Below are positions 15,587-23,560 of a stretch of 62,661 bases of DNA, piece by piece. The position numbers were made by a program, and so were the translations under genes. The stretch's first letter is position 1. Each line of letters starts with the position of its first letter. The DNA lies in the IMG/VR virus record IMGVR_UViG_3300009177_000007, positions 1 to 62,661 of that record; one strand, written 5' to 3'. The stretch is from a virus. A model generated the notes under the pieces. It had not been told where the DNA came from. It worked only from the letters and a program-made list of their open reading frames with translations, and ran no database searches.

Positions 15587-17692
15587 ATGGCAACAAACAA
15601 GCGTCCCCGCCTGACCGCCGGCCGCCCGGATGGCGGCAATCACAAGCAACCCGTGCTCCGACTGGTCGAGCACTCGCCGAAGGTCGAGCGTGACTATTCC
15701 GTCGGCATCATAGTGGACAATTTCGCCGGCGGTGGCGGTGCATCGACAGGCATCGAAGCCGCGGCGGGGCGCGATGTCGACGTGGCGATCAACCACGATG
15801 CCGAAGCGGTAGCGATGCATGCTGCGAACCATCCTCGCACTCGGCATCATTGCCAGAGCATTTGGAGCGTGGATCCGCTCGACGCGGTGACCATCGACGG
15901 CGTCCAGCAACCGGTCTGGCTCGCCTGGTTCTCGCCGGACTGCACTCATCATTCGAATGCCCGTGGCGGCAAACCGCGCGAGAAGGGCATCCGCGATCTC
16001 GCATGGGTGGTCATCCACTGGATCAAGCGTCTCGGGCCCAAGCTGCGCCCGGCCATCATCAAGGTCGAGAACGTCGAGGAGTTCCTGACATGGGGACCGC
16101 TCGACGAAGAGGGCAGGCGCATCCCCGAGCGCAATGGTGAGATCTTTCGCCAGTGGATCGGGGAGATGCGCAAGGCCGGATACAAGGTCGAATGGCGGGT
16201 CATCCGCGCCTGCGACGTCGGGACGCCGACGATCCGAAAGCGGCTGTGCCTGATCGCGCGCTGTGATGGCAAGCCGATCATGTGGCCGGTACCGACGCAC
16301 GGGCCCGGTCGCGCCAAGCCATACCGTACCGCCGCTGAATGCATCGACTGGTCGATACCATGCCCGTCGATCTTTCTCACGGCCGAGGAAGGCCGCGCGA
16401 TCGGCGTCAAGCGGCCGCTCGCCGAAGCGACCATGCGCCGCATTGCGCGTGGCGTGCAGCGCTACGTGATCGACGCCGCGCAGCCCTTCATCGTCAGCCT
16501 TACGCATCATGGCGCGGATCGCGTCGAATCTCTCGAGGATCCGATGATGACGGTCACCGGGGCGCACCGGGGAGAAAAGGCGCTCATCGTGCCGACGATC
16601 GTCGGTTGCGGCGGCCGGGCAGGGCAATCCCGGCCACGCGGCGGTGATGAGCCTTTCGCCACCACGACGGCCAAGGCGGATGCCTGTCTGGTCGCCACCG
16701 TGCTGTCATATGCGCAGCAGGGCGGCGCCAATCGGAGCGTCGAGGATCCGATGCATACGGTGACTGCCTCGCCGAAGGATCAGAACACGCTGATCGCGGC
16801 GCACATCACGAAGTTTCATACCGGTTCGACCGGCCAGTCGCTGGACGATCCCCTTGCGACGGTCACGGCAAACAGCTTCGAGAAGCGTCCCGGCGGAGCA
16901 ACGCCGCTCGGTATCGTGGCCGCGACAATGGTGCAGACAGGCTATGGGGAGCGCCAAGGCCAGGTGCCGCGCGCGCTCGATATCGAGGAGCCGCTTGGCA
17001 CGGTCGTGGCCGGTGGCGGCAAGCATGCGCTCGTTTCGGCCTTCATGCAGAAGTTCGCCACCGGCAACGCACCGTCCGGTGCCGATGAACCCGCCCAAAC
17101 CATCGAAACGCATGAAAAACATGCCCTTACGGTCGCACATCTAGCGCAGTTCAACACCAACCCAGATGGCACCGTGAATGCCGGACATGATATTCGTGAG
17201 CCGCTGAGCACAATCTCAACTAAGGGGCCGCATCAAGCAGTCGTCGCGGCGCACCTGCTCAATCTCAAGGGCTCGGAGCGAAGGGATGCCCCGGTCGATG
17301 CGCCCGGACCCACGATCACGGCGGGCGGCTATCACGTCGCGGAGGTCCGAGCGTTCCTGCTCAAATATTACGGCACAGATCAAGATGCGCGCCTGGAAGA
17401 GCCTCTCCACACAGTGACGTCCAAAGATCGCTTCGGCCTCGTGATCGTCCATGGCGAGGCGTATCAGATCGTCGATATCGGGATGCGCATGCTGACGCCG
17501 CGTGAACTGTTCGCGGCGCAGGGCTTCCCCGCCGATTATATCATCGATCCGCCCGGCCCGAACGGAAAGCCGCTCACCAAGACGGCGCAGATCCGCATGT
17601 GCGGCAACAGCGTGTGTCCGCCGCTGGCGGAAGCGCTCGTGCGCGCGAACATCGGGCGCCCGGATGACCTCGAAGAGGCCAGCGCGGCATGA
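15587..17692 (+). CDS. DNA cytosine-5 methyltransferase with repeated target-recognition region
   Basis: The 701-residue protein has motif I FAGGGG (46-51), a motif IV variant FSPDCTHHSNA (catalytic C119, where P and C are split by D), and ENV at 161-163. Motifs IX/X are TPRELFAAQGFPADYI and CGNSVCPPLAEALV near the C-terminus. Between about 300 and 625 the chain is built of nine degenerate units, each with a D/E-P-x-x-T-[VI] core. Such an enlarged variable region probably recognises several targets. It likely protects phage DNA from host restriction. Confidence 0.9.
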   Translation: MATNKRPRLTAGRPDGGNHKQPVLRLVEHSPKVERDYSVGIIVDNFAGGGGASTGIEAAAGRDVDVAINHDAEAVAMHAANHPRTRHHCQSIWSVDPLDAVTIDGVQQPVWLAWFSPDCTHHSNARGGKPREKGIRDLAWVVIHWIKRLGPKLRPAIIKVENVEEFLTWGPLDEEGRRIPERNGEIFRQWIGEMRKAGYKVEWRVIRACDVGTPTIRKRLCLIARCDGKPIMWPVPTHGPGRAKPYRTAAECIDWSIPCPSIFLTAEEGRAIGVKRPLAEATMRRIARGVQRYVIDAAQPFIVSLTHHGADRVESLEDPMMTVTGAHRGEKALIVPTIVGCGGRAGQSRPRGGDEPFATTTAKADACLVATVLSYAQQGGANRSVEDPMHTVTASPKDQNTLIAAHITKFHTGSTGQSLDDPLATVTANSFEKRPGGATPLGIVAATMVQTGYGERQGQVPRALDIEEPLGTVVAGGGKHALVSAFMQKFATGNAPSGADEPAQTIETHEKHALTVAHLAQFNTNPDGTVNAGHDIREPLSTISTKGPHQAVVAAHLLNLKGSERRDAPVDAPGPTITAGGYHVAEVRAFLLKYYGTDQDARLEEPLHTVTSKDRFGLVIVHGEAYQIVDIGMRMLTPRELFAAQGFPADYIIDPPGPNGKPLTKTAQIRMCGNSVCPPLAEALVRANIGRPDDLEEASAA
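16482..17455 (+). repeat. degenerate protein repeats in cytosine methylase
   Basis: Nine units are recognisable by DPMMTVT, EPFATTT, DPMHTVT, DPLATVT, EPLGTVV, EPAQTIE, EPLSTIS, APGPTIT and EPLHTVT, spaced about 30-50 residues. Most end with a hydrophobic strand such as LIAAHITKF or ALVSAFMQKF. Unit length varies by insertion between the T-V-T core and the next strand. Confidence 0.8.
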
Positions 17693-18108
17693 AGCCGTCC
17701 GGTGCACAGCTTCGCCAATTACGCAGGGATAATCTGGCCTATCCCGCGACCTTGACGGAGATTCCTCGCGCGCAATGGCCAGCAGAGTTCAACCAGGCCG
17801 ATCAGCGCCGAATTCCCATCCGCGTCTGGCGCAGCCGCGCATTTCTCGTGCAGGCCTTCCAGCAGGGCGACACGCTGCGCCTTTCGATCAACCGCACTGA
17901 TTGGGACGAACGGCAGGGGCGCTATCGAGAGGATATTGGTTGGGAAGATATTCAGCGGCTGAAGGCCGAGGCCGGCTTTGGCGAGCGGGTCGCAGTCGAG
18001 CTTTATCCACCCGATGCCGAGGTCGTGAATGTCGCCAATATGCGGCACATCTTCTTACTTGATGAGGCACCATCCTTCATGTGGCGGGGCCGGAGGCCTA
18101 CAGTGTGA
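17689..18108 (+). CDS. conserved hypothetical phage protein (139 aa)
   Basis: Contains IPIRVWRSRAFLVQAFQQGD, LRLSINRTDWDERQGRYRED and VELYPPDAEVVNVANMRHIF then LLDEAP. This pattern recurs in phages of alpha- and gammaproteobacteria as an unassigned family (I believe DUF7694, not certain). It is soluble. It overlaps the methylase stop by 4 bases and the next gene by GTGA. Confidence 0.72.
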   Translation: MKPSGAQLRQLRRDNLAYPATLTEIPRAQWPAEFNQADQRRIPIRVWRSRAFLVQAFQQGDTLRLSINRTDWDERQGRYREDIGWEDIQRLKAEAGFGERVAVELYPPDAEVVNVANMRHIFLLDEAPSFMWRGRRPTV

Positions 18109-18578
18109 GCTGCATCGGCACGATCGTCCCGATGACGCTGCGCGAAGCAAACGACTTCGTGGAGAAGTACCATCGCCATAGCGCCCGGACGTCGAACGAC
18201 GGCGGCAAGTTCGCGATCGGGCTGCGCGTGAAGGGTGAGCTTGTGGGCGTGGCGATCGTTGGCCGCCCGGTGGCGCGCCTGCTTCAACGCGATCCGCTCA
18301 CCGCCGAATTGCTCCGTGTATGCGTGAGCCCATCAGCTCCGCGCACGGCCAACAGCATGCTGTATGGCCGCGCCTGCCGCGTCTGGCATGCCATGGGCGG
18401 CAGGAAGTTGGTATCTTACACGCTAAAGCGGGAAAGCGGTGCCAGTCTGCGGGGTGCTGGCTTCACAGCCGTCGCCGAGGTGAAAGCCGAGCCCTGGAGC
18501 AGGCCGTCACGGCAGCGCACCGCGAAAGCGATCGAAACCGAGCCGAAGATCCGTTGGGAGCGGGAGCTGCCAGCATGA
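18105..18578 (+). CDS. XF1762 / GNAT-like family protein
   Basis: The GTG at 18105 overlaps the preceding stop (GTGA) and is preferred to an in-frame ATG 24 bases earlier. The 157-residue chain has MTLREANDFVEKYHRHSART, GELVGVAIVGRPVARLL, LLRVCVSPSAPRTANSMLYG and RKLVSYTLKRESGASLRGAG, the acetyltransferase-like fold of the XF1762 family of phage proteins. Substrate unknown. Base or DNA-linked modification is one possibility. Confidence 0.78.
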   Translation: MSCIGTIVPMTLREANDFVEKYHRHSARTSNDGGKFAIGLRVKGELVGVAIVGRPVARLLQRDPLTAELLRVCVSPSAPRTANSMLYGRACRVWHAMGGRKLVSYTLKRESGASLRGAGFTAVAEVKAEPWSRPSRQRTAKAIETEPKIRWERELPA

Positions 18579-19639
18579 GCCAGGAAACCCAAGCCTGGGC
18601 GAAAGAAGTGCGCACGGGCGATCCGGTCAGCAAGGCCGTGCTCATTGAGATTGCCAATTGGGCGAAGCCTGACGGTTCGGTCGAATTCCTCAGCCTCGCC
18701 CGGCTGGCCGACGTGCTCGAAATCTCCAAGCGCAGCGTGCAGCGGCACCTCAACCGGCTCGAGTTCGACCTGGGCTTCATCCGCCGCAGCGCCCGGCATC
18801 GCGAGGACGGCGGGCAGGGCGCAAACAGCTTCGAACTGCTCGGATATCAGCCGCCGCTCAGCGCATTTGACCCCCGTGACAGATTGTCACTCCCCCGTGA
18901 CGCAGGCGTCATCCCCCCGCGACAAAATGGCCATCTCCCCCGTGACACTGCTGTCACCCGATTAGGAGACAAGAATATATTACCCCCTTCAGAGCCTGAC
19001 GGCTCTGAGCCCCCCAAGGGGGACGAACTGCCGCTTGGCGATGCAGAAAAAAAGAAAGAGGCCAAGCCGCCAGCGAAGCGTGAGCGTGCCCGTGGCGTCC
19101 GGATCGACCCGAACTGGAAAGCGCTCCCGATCGATCAACTTCCCGAGAGCATCCGGTCGTTCGTGCGTAACTGGGCGGATGGCGAATATCTGCGGCAGGC
19201 GGAAAAGTTCTTCAATCATTGGACCGCTGCGTCCGGTCGGAATGCCACCAAGCGTGACTGGACCGCGACGTGGCGTAATTGGCTGATAGAGGCCGAAGAG
19301 CGCGGGCTCATCAAGCGCTCGGTCATGGGCTCCGGTGCGCCCAACCGTGCAGCCTCAGCCGAAAATCCGCTGGTGCCGGTGCCGCGTGATGGTGAAGACA
19401 CCATCTCCGAGAAAATCCGCGCCCGGCTGGTCGCTCGGCTCGGCAAGCAGGCCTACACGATGTGGTTCGCGCCCTGTGCCGTGCTGGTGAGCGATTTCAA
19501 GGTCACGATGCGCTGTCCGTCTGCATTCCACGCCTCCTGGCTGCCGCAGCAGCACGAGGCGATGGTGATGCGGGCATGCCGCGACGTGCTCGGCGAGCGC
19601 TTCAGCGGCGTTCATTGGGTCGAATGGCGGCCGGGATGA
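18575..19639 (+). CDS. replication initiator-like protein (HTH plus DnaA-N-like domain)
   Basis: The 354-residue protein starts by ATGA overlap. Residues about 20-80 form a winged helix (SKAVLIEIANWAKPDG, LARLADVLEISKRSVQRHLN). A low-complexity linker follows (about 95-175) whose DNA contains four iterons. The C-terminus (about 275-354) resembles DnaA domain I: IRARLVARLGKQAYTMWFAP and VTMRCPSAFHASWLPQQ. This is the layout of phage O-type initiators, with the origin inside the gene. Its C-terminal domain may recruit host helicase or DnaB loader. Confidence 0.78.
   Translation: MSQETQAWAKEVRTGDPVSKAVLIEIANWAKPDGSVEFLSLARLADVLEISKRSVQRHLNRLEFDLGFIRRSARHREDGGQGANSFELLGYQPPLSAFDPRDRLSLPRDAGVIPPRQNGHLPRDTAVTRLGDKNILPPSEPDGSEPPKGDELPLGDAEKKKEAKPPAKRERARGVRIDPNWKALPIDQLPESIRSFVRNWADGEYLRQAEKFFNHWTAASGRNATKRDWTATWRNWLIEAEERGLIKRSVMGSGAPNRAASAENPLVPVPRDGEDTISEKIRARLVARLGKQAYTMWFAPCAVLVSDFKVTMRCPSAFHASWLPQQHEAMVMRACRDVLGERFSGVHWVEWRPG
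18871..18957 (+). repeat. four iterons inside the initiator gene, candidate replication origin
   Basis: Copies start at 18871, 18892, 18914 and 18937. Each begins CCCCCGTGAC (third copy CCCCCGCGAC) and carries a dyad GTGAC-N5/6-GTCAC with variable centre. An AT-rich stretch (18961-18982, including AAGAATATATTA) and an 8-bp stem-loop (18989-19008, arms TCAGAGCC/GGCTCTGA) follow. Iterons plus AT-rich DNA within an initiator gene matches the lambda-type origin plan. Confidence 0.75.
18989..19022 (+). other. stem-loops beside the iterons
   Basis: TCAGAGCC-TGAC-GGCTCTGA forms a perfect 8-bp stem with a 4-base loop, followed at once by CCCC-CAAG-GGGG (19011-19022 region). There is no T-run, so these look like origin or mRNA structure, not a terminator. 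Confidence 0.6.
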
Positions 19640-19696
19640 CCGGCTGAGAACAGAGCGGCGGGAACTGAACTTTGTTGATTGGGGGGATCTGGGGAA

Positions 19697-20254
19697 ATGA
19701 GCAATTGGTGCATTCTGCGCATGTCGGCCGGGAGCACGCTGAATGTGGCCAAAGGTCTGGCGGAAGCCGGATTTGAGGTTTGGACACCAATCGAACGGCA
19801 AGTGAAGCGCGTCCGCGCCTCCCGCACCCGCGTCGAGCATGACGTGCCGATGTTGCCCAGCTTCGTCTTCGCTCGTGATGATCGCCTGCTCGACCTGCTT
19901 GCTGCCTCGAAATCGCCAGCGCTGACCTATCAGCAATGGGATGCGGAGCAGAAGCGCATGGTGACCAAGGGCGTGCCATTCTTTCGCGTTTTTCGCTATC
20001 TGGAAGGATACCCGCGCATCGCCGATCGGCATCTCGATCCGTTGCGCCAGGCAGAGCAGCGGCGCAAGCCGCGCGAGAAGCGGAAGCGCCTGGCGATCGG
20101 AGCGGAGGTCAAATATCCCGACGCTGGATTTGATGGGCTGATCGGCAAGGTTGAGGCCATGCAGGGGCGCTATGCGCTGGTATGCTTTCCCGGGTTTCAC
20201 ATTCCAGTGAAGATCACGCCAGATTGCCTGATACCAGCGAGGCCATCCGCTTGA
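19697..20254 (+). CDS. NusG-like transcription antitermination protein
   Basis: The 185-residue protein has an N-terminal NGN-like domain, SNWCILRMSAGSTLNVAKGL then AEAGFEVWTPIERQVK and VPMLPSFVFARDD, and a C-terminal KOW-like block GAEVKYPDAGFDGLIGKVEA. NusG/RfaH-type proteins ride RNA polymerase and suppress pausing or termination. Sitting last in the early operon and just before HNH, terminase and the late genes, it is the natural candidate for late-gene antitermination. A GGGG-rich site precedes ATG 19697. Confidence 0.8.
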   Translation: MSNWCILRMSAGSTLNVAKGLAEAGFEVWTPIERQVKRVRASRTRVEHDVPMLPSFVFARDDRLLDLLAASKSPALTYQQWDAEQKRMVTKGVPFFRVFRYLEGYPRIADRHLDPLRQAEQRRKPREKRKRLAIGAEVKYPDAGFDGLIGKVEAMQGRYALVCFPGFHIPVKITPDCLIPARPSA

Positions 20255-20453
20255 CGCGCCCGATTATTTTACTGTATCTCAGCGTGCAAATAAATCGGCT
20301 GCCAGGAGCAGCATAGTGAGCGCGCTGGCCCTCTGAGCCACCCTTGCACCGCCAACCGGCAATTGCTTCGGGTGGCAGTGCGAAAGCGTGGTGATCCCCA
20401 GAACCATCCAACATCCAGCTCAGACGCGAGCCTGCCTCATATGGGATCGGTCC
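20255..20453 (+). promoter_or_regulatory. early/late junction with two stem-loops
   Basis: No gene. Two consecutive stem-loops can form: GCTGC-CAGGA-GCAGC (20298-20312) and GCCACCC...GGGTGGC (20337-20376, with a small inner GCC-AACC-GGC). Upstream is an AT-rich patch (GATTATTTTACTGTATCT). The position, right after a NusG-like gene and before the late operon, would suit an antiterminator loading site or a late promoter. This is inference from position. Confidence 0.4.
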
Positions 20454-20777
20454 ATGCGGCTTCCTATTGCCAAGCCCGGCCTGGTAGCCATTGGCGGCCG
20501 CCGCGTTGCCACGCTGCCCAAGGAAGCGCTTCCGCTTTATCAAACGCCTGAGTACCGCATATGGCGCGAGACGGTCATTGCCCGCGCTGGGGGGCGATGC
20601 GAGGAGATAGTGGACGGCAAGCGGTGCTGGAAGGCAGCCCCGAGGCACCGGATGTTCGCGGACCACAAGGTTGAGGTGAGGGACGGGGGCGCCCTGTTCG
20701 ACCCCGAGAACGGCCGCTGCCTATGCGGCGCCCATCACACCGCGAAGACCGCGAAGGCGCGGGCCGAGCGCCGCTGA
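20454..20777 (+). CDS. HNH endonuclease
   Basis: In this 107-residue protein, a Cys pair (GGRCEE, GKRCW) and CLCGAHH near the end bracket the HNH core: FADHKVEVRDGGALFDPENG then RCLCGAHHTAKTAKARAERR. HNH proteins beside the terminase small subunit help HK97-type phages cut concatemers at cos sites. Its location two genes before TerL supports this packaging role. Confidence 0.85.
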   Translation: MRLPIAKPGLVAIGGRRVATLPKEALPLYQTPEYRIWRETVIARAGGRCEEIVDGKRCWKAAPRHRMFADHKVEVRDGGALFDPENGRCLCGAHHTAKTAKARAERR

Positions 20778-20958
20778 GCCCCTCGGGCCGCGGCGACGGC
20801 GGATGGCGCCCTCCTTGGAGGGGTAGGGGGTTTGGCTTTGCCCTGATCGCGCGCCGTCAACCGCATTGGACCGCACGCAGAGATTTTTTTTCGACCTTAG
20901 GATTTTGGGCGATGCCTCTCAGAGGGCCGATGGAAAAATAATCGAGGGCGATAATCCT
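20778..20958 (+). other. gap before terminase, candidate cos/pac region
   Basis: No gene is seen. Notable are an inverted repeat CCCTCC-TT-GGAGGG (near 20811-20824), a GGGG-rich tract and a run of nine T (20884-20892). Packaging sites usually lie near this position in HNH-TerS-TerL phages. A terminator is possible but no strong stem directly precedes the T-run. Confidence 0.35.
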
Positions 20959-21564
20959 ATGGGTAAGCGCGGACGCCCGACCAAGGAGCCGACTGCCGAT
21001 GAGAAGGCGAAAGTCGCGGAATTGGTAGAGAAAAAGCTGCCACAGGCAGACATTGCTCGCATCCTCGGGATGACCGTCCCGACATTCCGGAAATATTTTC
21101 ACGAGGAATTTTTTTCCGGTAAAAAAAATATGGCTCCGGCTTTGCCAAGTAGAGCCATCACAGATGCCCAGCGCGAAAAGGTGAAGCTGTATCTCGGCTA
21201 CGGCATGTCACCTGAGGACATTGCTCTGGCGCTCGATTACACCCGCGACGGTGAGTTCGAGAGTTTCTGTAGCGACTTCGCGATAGAGCTTCGGATCGGC
21301 AAAGCGGTGACGCGCGCCGAAACGATCGAACGGCTGGTTAATCAGAGCAAGGGCGGCCTGATAGGGGCCACTACGAAATTAGAGGCGCTGAGCAGACCCG
21401 TCGTGCCAAGCGACGGCGCCGCGCCGACCGGCGCTGCTTATGTCGGCAAGAAGGAGGCGGCCAAAGCCGACGCCGCAAGCGCGGTGGCAGGTACCAGCAA
21501 GTTCGCACCACGGTCCGCGCCGCGGCTGGCGACATCGGGCGGAAGACCGGTTGACACCCCGTGA
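20959..21564 (+). CDS. terS: terminase small subunit-like DNA-binding protein
   Basis: The 201-residue protein starts at ATG 20959 after GAGGGCGAT. An N-terminal helix-turn-helix is visible: AELVEKKLPQADIARILGMT then VPTFRKYFHEEF. A second helical unit, YLGYGMSPEDIALALDY, resembles another HTH. It would recognise the packaging site and load TerL. The coding DNA contains T7-CCGGT-A8 (21109-21128), striking in a GC-rich gene. The C-terminal 50 residues are low-complexity. Confidence 0.75.
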   Translation: MGKRGRPTKEPTADEKAKVAELVEKKLPQADIARILGMTVPTFRKYFHEEFFSGKKNMAPALPSRAITDAQREKVKLYLGYGMSPEDIALALDYTRDGEFESFCSDFAIELRIGKAVTRAETIERLVNQSKGGLIGATTKLEALSRPVVPSDGAAPTGAAYVGKKEAAKADAASAVAGTSKFAPRSAPRLATSGGRPVDTP

Positions 21565-23345
21565 CGCTTACCTGGTCGACCGCATGTCCGGATTGGCGTG
21601 AGCGGATTATTGCCGGGCAGTCGCTTCTCCCTTGCCCGCCGCTGTTTCCCGCGGAAGCAGAGGATGCGCTGGAGGTGTTCCGCGATCTTCCCATCGTGGA
21701 CGTCATGGGGAAGCCAAGCTTCGGGGATATCGGCCGCGACTGGATCTTCGACCTGCCCAGCGCGCTCTTCGGGGCGTATAATCCGGAAACAGGTCGCCGG
21801 GAGATCAACGAATTTTTCGAGCTGATCTCGAAAAAGAACACGAAGTCGACCCGCGCCGCGGGCATTATGATCACGGAGCTGATCCGCAATCAGCGGCACT
21901 CGGCGGAATTCATAATCGTCGCGCCCACCATCGAAATTGCGAAAAACAGCGCCGATCCCGCCATGGATATGGTGGCCGAGCATCCTGAGCTGCGCCGTAT
22001 CCTCAAACCGGTCGCGCATCAGCGGCTGATTAAGCACCTTGGCACTGGCGCCGAACTCAAAATCGTCGCGGCCGACACAGATACGGTTGGCGGAAAGAAG
22101 GCCACCGGCGTCCTGATCGACGAGCTGTGGATCTTCGGTAAGCGCGCGAATGCAAAGAACATGCTGCGCGAAGCTATGGGTGGTCTCGCGAGCAGGCCGG
22201 AAGGCTTCGTTATCGCGCTGACGACGCAGAGCGACGAACCGCCAACCGGCGTATTTCTGGATTGGCTTCGTAAGTTTCGCGACGTTCGCGACGGCAAGCT
22301 GATCGCTCCTCGCTCGCTTGGCATACTTTACGAATTCCCCGACGAGATGATCAGGGCAGGGGAGCATCTGAAGCCTGAGAATTTCTACATCACCAATCCC
22401 AACCTTGGGGCTTCGGTCGATGAGCAATTCATTCTGGATCAATATGATAATGCGAGGCGGGAAGGTCAGCGATCGCTGGTGGGATTCCTCGCCAAGCATC
22501 TGAACGTCGAACCTGGCATCGCAGCCAGGGCTGATAGCTGGGCAGGCTCGGAATTCTGGAAGCAGCGGGCCGATCCATCAATATCGATCGACGACATTCT
22601 CGAACGCTGCGAGGTCGTTATCGTCGGTCTCGACGGCGGCGGCCTGGATGACCTTTACGGCATGACTGTGCTGGGCCGTGAAAGCTTAGAATTCGAAATC
22701 GATGCTGCGGACGCGCCCGAGGAGGTTCAAGATCCGGTCGCTGGCAAGAAGCTGATCAAACGCTGGCTGTCATGGAGCCATGCCTGGGCGCATCACATCG
22801 TGCTCGACCGCCGCAAGACGATCGAGAGCAAGCTGCTTGAACTTGAACAAGCAGGAGAGGTGACGATCCTCGGCGACGGCGAGATGGACGAAAGCCTGTT
22901 GCCAGCCGACATCGCGCAGATCCTGAAGATCATTGTGCGCATCAAGGATGCGGGACTGCTTTGCTGCGTGGCCGTCGACCCAGCAGGTCTTGGCGAACTC
23001 GTTGATGCGCTGGCCGAGGCCGGCATAACGGTCGACAATCGCGAAACAGGACAAGATTATCTCATCGGCGCGCCGCAAGGCTACGCGATGATGAACGCGC
23101 TGAAGACGGCGGAGCGGAAATTGGCCAACGGCACGCTGCTCCATGCCGATCAAGCGCTGATGGATTGGTGCGTTGCTAACCTCAAGATCGAGGCAACCGC
23201 GACCGCCATCCGCGCCACGAAACAAAATGCAGGCGATGCGAAAATCGACCCGGCGATGGCTTTGTTCAATGCCGTGACGATCATGGCCACAAACCCTGAT
23301 AGCTGCCGCTCGCCATATGAGGAGCGCGGTTTGCTGATTGTGTAG
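21561..23345 (+). CDS. terL: terminase large subunit
   Basis: The 594-residue protein begins at GTG 21561 in a GTGA overlap with TerS. ATPase: Walker A KKNTKST (91-97), Walker B VLIDE (184-188) and coupling motif TTQSDEPP. Nuclease domain: IVGLDGGGLDDLYGM with paired Asp for metal. This is the HK97-like terminase that pumps and cuts DNA at the portal. It is full length for the family. Confidence 0.95.
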   Translation: MTLTWSTACPDWRERIIAGQSLLPCPPLFPAEAEDALEVFRDLPIVDVMGKPSFGDIGRDWIFDLPSALFGAYNPETGRREINEFFELISKKNTKSTRAAGIMITELIRNQRHSAEFIIVAPTIEIAKNSADPAMDMVAEHPELRRILKPVAHQRLIKHLGTGAELKIVAADTDTVGGKKATGVLIDELWIFGKRANAKNMLREAMGGLASRPEGFVIALTTQSDEPPTGVFLDWLRKFRDVRDGKLIAPRSLGILYEFPDEMIRAGEHLKPENFYITNPNLGASVDEQFILDQYDNARREGQRSLVGFLAKHLNVEPGIAARADSWAGSEFWKQRADPSISIDDILERCEVVIVGLDGGGLDDLYGMTVLGRESLEFEIDAADAPEEVQDPVAGKKLIKRWLSWSHAWAHHIVLDRRKTIESKLLELEQAGEVTILGDGEMDESLLPADIAQILKIIVRIKDAGLLCCVAVDPAGLGELVDALAEAGITVDNRETGQDYLIGAPQGYAMMNALKTAERKLANGTLLHADQALMDWCVANLKIEATATAIRATKQNAGDAKIDPAMALFNAVTIMATNPDSCRSPYEERGLLIV

Positions 23346-23353
23346 AGGTTCCG

Positions 23354-23560
23354 ATGACCGAACAGGATCCGCAAACTGTTGATGACGATGATGAGGCCGT
23401 TCGCGGCTTTGCAGAGAATGTGGTGGATGCCGCCGCCCTTGCGGGAAGCGGGTTCATCACATTCGGCGCCTGGCTCATCTTCCATCCCGCTGGATTTATC
23501 GTCCTTGGAATGTTCCTGCTGGCTGGAGCGTGGCTTGCGGCTGGCAGGGCAGAAGACTGA
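23354..23560 (+). CDS. small membrane protein between terminase and portal (68 aa)
   Basis: The acidic start (MTEQDPQTVDDDDEAV) is followed by two close hydrophobic stretches, ALAGSGFITFGAWLIF and AGFIVLGMFLLAGAWLA, predicting a hairpin in the membrane. It is coupled to the portal gene by TGATG. Small membrane proteins in this slot occur in alphaproteobacterial phages; function unknown. Confidence 0.72.
   Translation: MTEQDPQTVDDDDEAVRGFAENVVDAAALAGSGFITFGAWLIFHPAGFIVLGMFLLAGAWLAAGRAED

Noticed and set aside
18320-18574. N-terminal extension of the replication protein to 18320
   Set aside because: This part is an out-of-frame reading of the XF1762-like gene. The ATGA start at 18575 fits the operon.
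18871-18957. CRISPR-like array at the iterons
   Set aside because: Units are directly adjacent with no unique spacers, only four copies, and lie inside a coding frame; no cas genes are present.
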